From NCBI GenBank assembly GCA_013812695.1, contig JACCSZ010000321.1, forward strand, positions 1 through 6,191: a stretch of DNA of 6,191 bases, in the 5' to 3' direction. The notes below the pieces were generated by a model, which was not told the DNA's origin, searched no databases, and saw only the letters and a program-made list of their open reading frames with translations. Position numbers and translations under genes: made by a program. The DNA is from Gemmatimonadales bacterium. GTDB taxonomy: Bacteria > Gemmatimonadota > Gemmatimonadetes > Gemmatimonadales > GWC2-71-9. Shown here one piece after another: positions 5,415-6,191 of the stretch. Positions within the stretch are counted from its first letter, which is position 1. Every line of letters starts with the position of its first letter.

Positions 5415-6191
5415 CTACGTCTCCCTCCGCGCCAGCGCCACCGCCACGTCGCCGACGATCTGGAGGCTCGCGGCGCTTACTTTGTCGATCGTATCGTCCT
5501 TCGTGTGCCAGGCGGGGTAGTCGAAGTCTACGACGTCGATGGCGCGGATGCCGACCTTCTGCAGCTCGAGGTGATCGTCGATCAATGTGTGCTTGGGATT
5601 GGCGACGAACGTGCCGGCGTAACCGAGGTCGCGCGCGGTGTTCCAGACCAGCTCCACCACCTCGGGCGACCCGATAAGGGAGTTGCCCTCCTGGAAGATC
5701 TGCAGGTCCTTGTCCGCCACGAGATCGAAGAGGACCGCGTAGAGCGGCTGTGGTCCGGGCGCCGGATGCGACGCGTAGTACCGGGAGCCGATCAGCACGT
5801 CCTTCGGCGTCCCGGTGAAGTCGCCGAAGTCCTCGCCGTCGACCAACAGCAGATCCACCCCGATCGCGGGCGGCGCCCGGTCGAGCACGTCGGCCACGCC
5901 GAGCAGCACCGCCACGCCCGAGCCGCCATCGTTGGCCCCCGGCACCGGCGCCGCCGAGTCGGTGGAGGCCGGGCCGTCGGCAGTGGGACGGCTGTCCCAG
6001 TGCGCGAGGAACAGAATCCGCTTGGTGGCGTCCGGGTTGAAGCGCGCGATGAAGTTCGTGAGCGGCAACGAATCGCCTCCGACGGTCACGTGAGTCCAGG
6101 ACTGCACGATGACCGTGTCCGCGCGCTCCCGAAGCTGGCGGTCGAGCCAGGCGGCGGCGCGCCGGTGCGCGGGCGTGCCGGGGATGCGCGG
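5415..6191 (-). CDS. M28-family zinc peptidase, glutaminyl-peptide cyclotransferase-like, 5' end missing
   Basis: The frame stays open to the right edge, giving 258 residues and no start in the window. An internal GTG at 6107 could be mistaken for a start, but the upstream residues (PRIPGTPAHRRAAAWLDRQL) continue the family's conserved N-terminal region. Numbered in the fragment, the metal and catalytic residues of the M28/glutaminyl-cyclase fold are present: AHWDS (H64, D66), GANDGGSG (D88, zinc), DGEDFG (E120 acid/base, D121 zinc), LFDLVAD (D156), IDDH (205-207) and AWHTKDDT (H229, zinc). The single-zinc pattern and the DDH and WHTxDD motifs resemble glutaminyl cyclases more than aminopeptidases. 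Such enzymes form N-terminal pyroglutamate on exported proteins, but many bacterial relatives are untested. Roughly 30-60 residues, probably with a signal peptide, are missing. It ends 78 nt before the ComEA-like gene, so cotranscription is possible; a functional link to the pilus is not implied. Confidence 0.85.
   Translation of the reverse strand, partial: PRIPGTPAHRRAAAWLDRQLRERADTVIVQSWTHVTVGGDSLPLTNFIARFNPDATKRILFLAHWDSRPTADGPASTDSAAPVPGANDGGSGVAVLLGVADVLDRAPPAIGVDLLLVDGEDFGDFTGTPKDVLIGSRYYASHPAPGPQPLYAVLFDLVADKDLQIFQEGNSLIGSPEVVELVWNTARDLGYAGTFVANPKHTLIDDHLELQKVGIRAIDVVDFDYPAWHTKDDTIDKVSAASLQIVGDVAVALARRET

Noticed and set aside
6105..6107. GTG as the start of the M28 gene
   Set aside because: The frame continues upstream with conserved family sequence to the window edge, so this GTG is an internal valine codon.

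Overview
The window is GC-rich, with dense coding on the minus strand only: six genes read right to left, the two outermost cut by the window edges. The core is a type IV pilus motor cluster. In transcription order it runs: an M28-family peptidase of the glutaminyl-cyclase-like type (5' end missing), a membrane-anchored protein with two ComEA-type helix-hairpin-helix (HhH) units, the assembly ATPase pilB, the retraction ATPase pilT, and the inner-membrane platform protein pilC. A strong hairpin terminator candidate follows pilC. Beyond it lies the start of an unrelated BNR/Asp-box repeat protein (3' end missing).

The host is probably a Gemmatimonadota or similar GC-rich, didermal, environmental bacterium. 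I infer this from base composition, from the style of the glutaminyl-cyclase-like M28 protein and the BNR protein, and from the pilus gene set. No rRNA or other phylogenetic marker is present, so this is a guess.

Region by region: 1-323 is the 5' part of the BNR-repeat gene. 324-546 is intergenic, holding that gene's ribosome-binding site, a possible promoter or operator, and two back-to-back hairpins after pilC. 547-4610 is pilC, pilT and pilB, tightly packed: pilB and pilT overlap by 4 nt, and pilT and pilC are 15 nt apart. 4611-4676 is a short spacer. 4677-5336 is the ComEA-like gene. 5337-5414 is a spacer with a G-quadruplex-type motif. 5415-6191 is the M28 gene fragment.

How the genes fit together: PilB powers pilus extension, PilT powers retraction and PilC is the membrane platform both act on. 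A DNA-binding HhH protein anchored on the outer face of the inner membrane is what a transformation pilus hands incoming DNA to. The cluster therefore suggests a retractable pilus used for twitching and possibly DNA uptake. The PilB N-terminus carries two copies of the MshEN cyclic-di-GMP-binding pattern, so extension may be controlled by that messenger. The pilin, secretin and alignment genes (pilA, pilQ, pilMNOP) are not in the window. I see no mobile element, CRISPR array, tRNA or rRNA, and no clearly new system. The most interesting points are the two-unit ComEA-like protein beside the motors and the MshEN signature in PilB.
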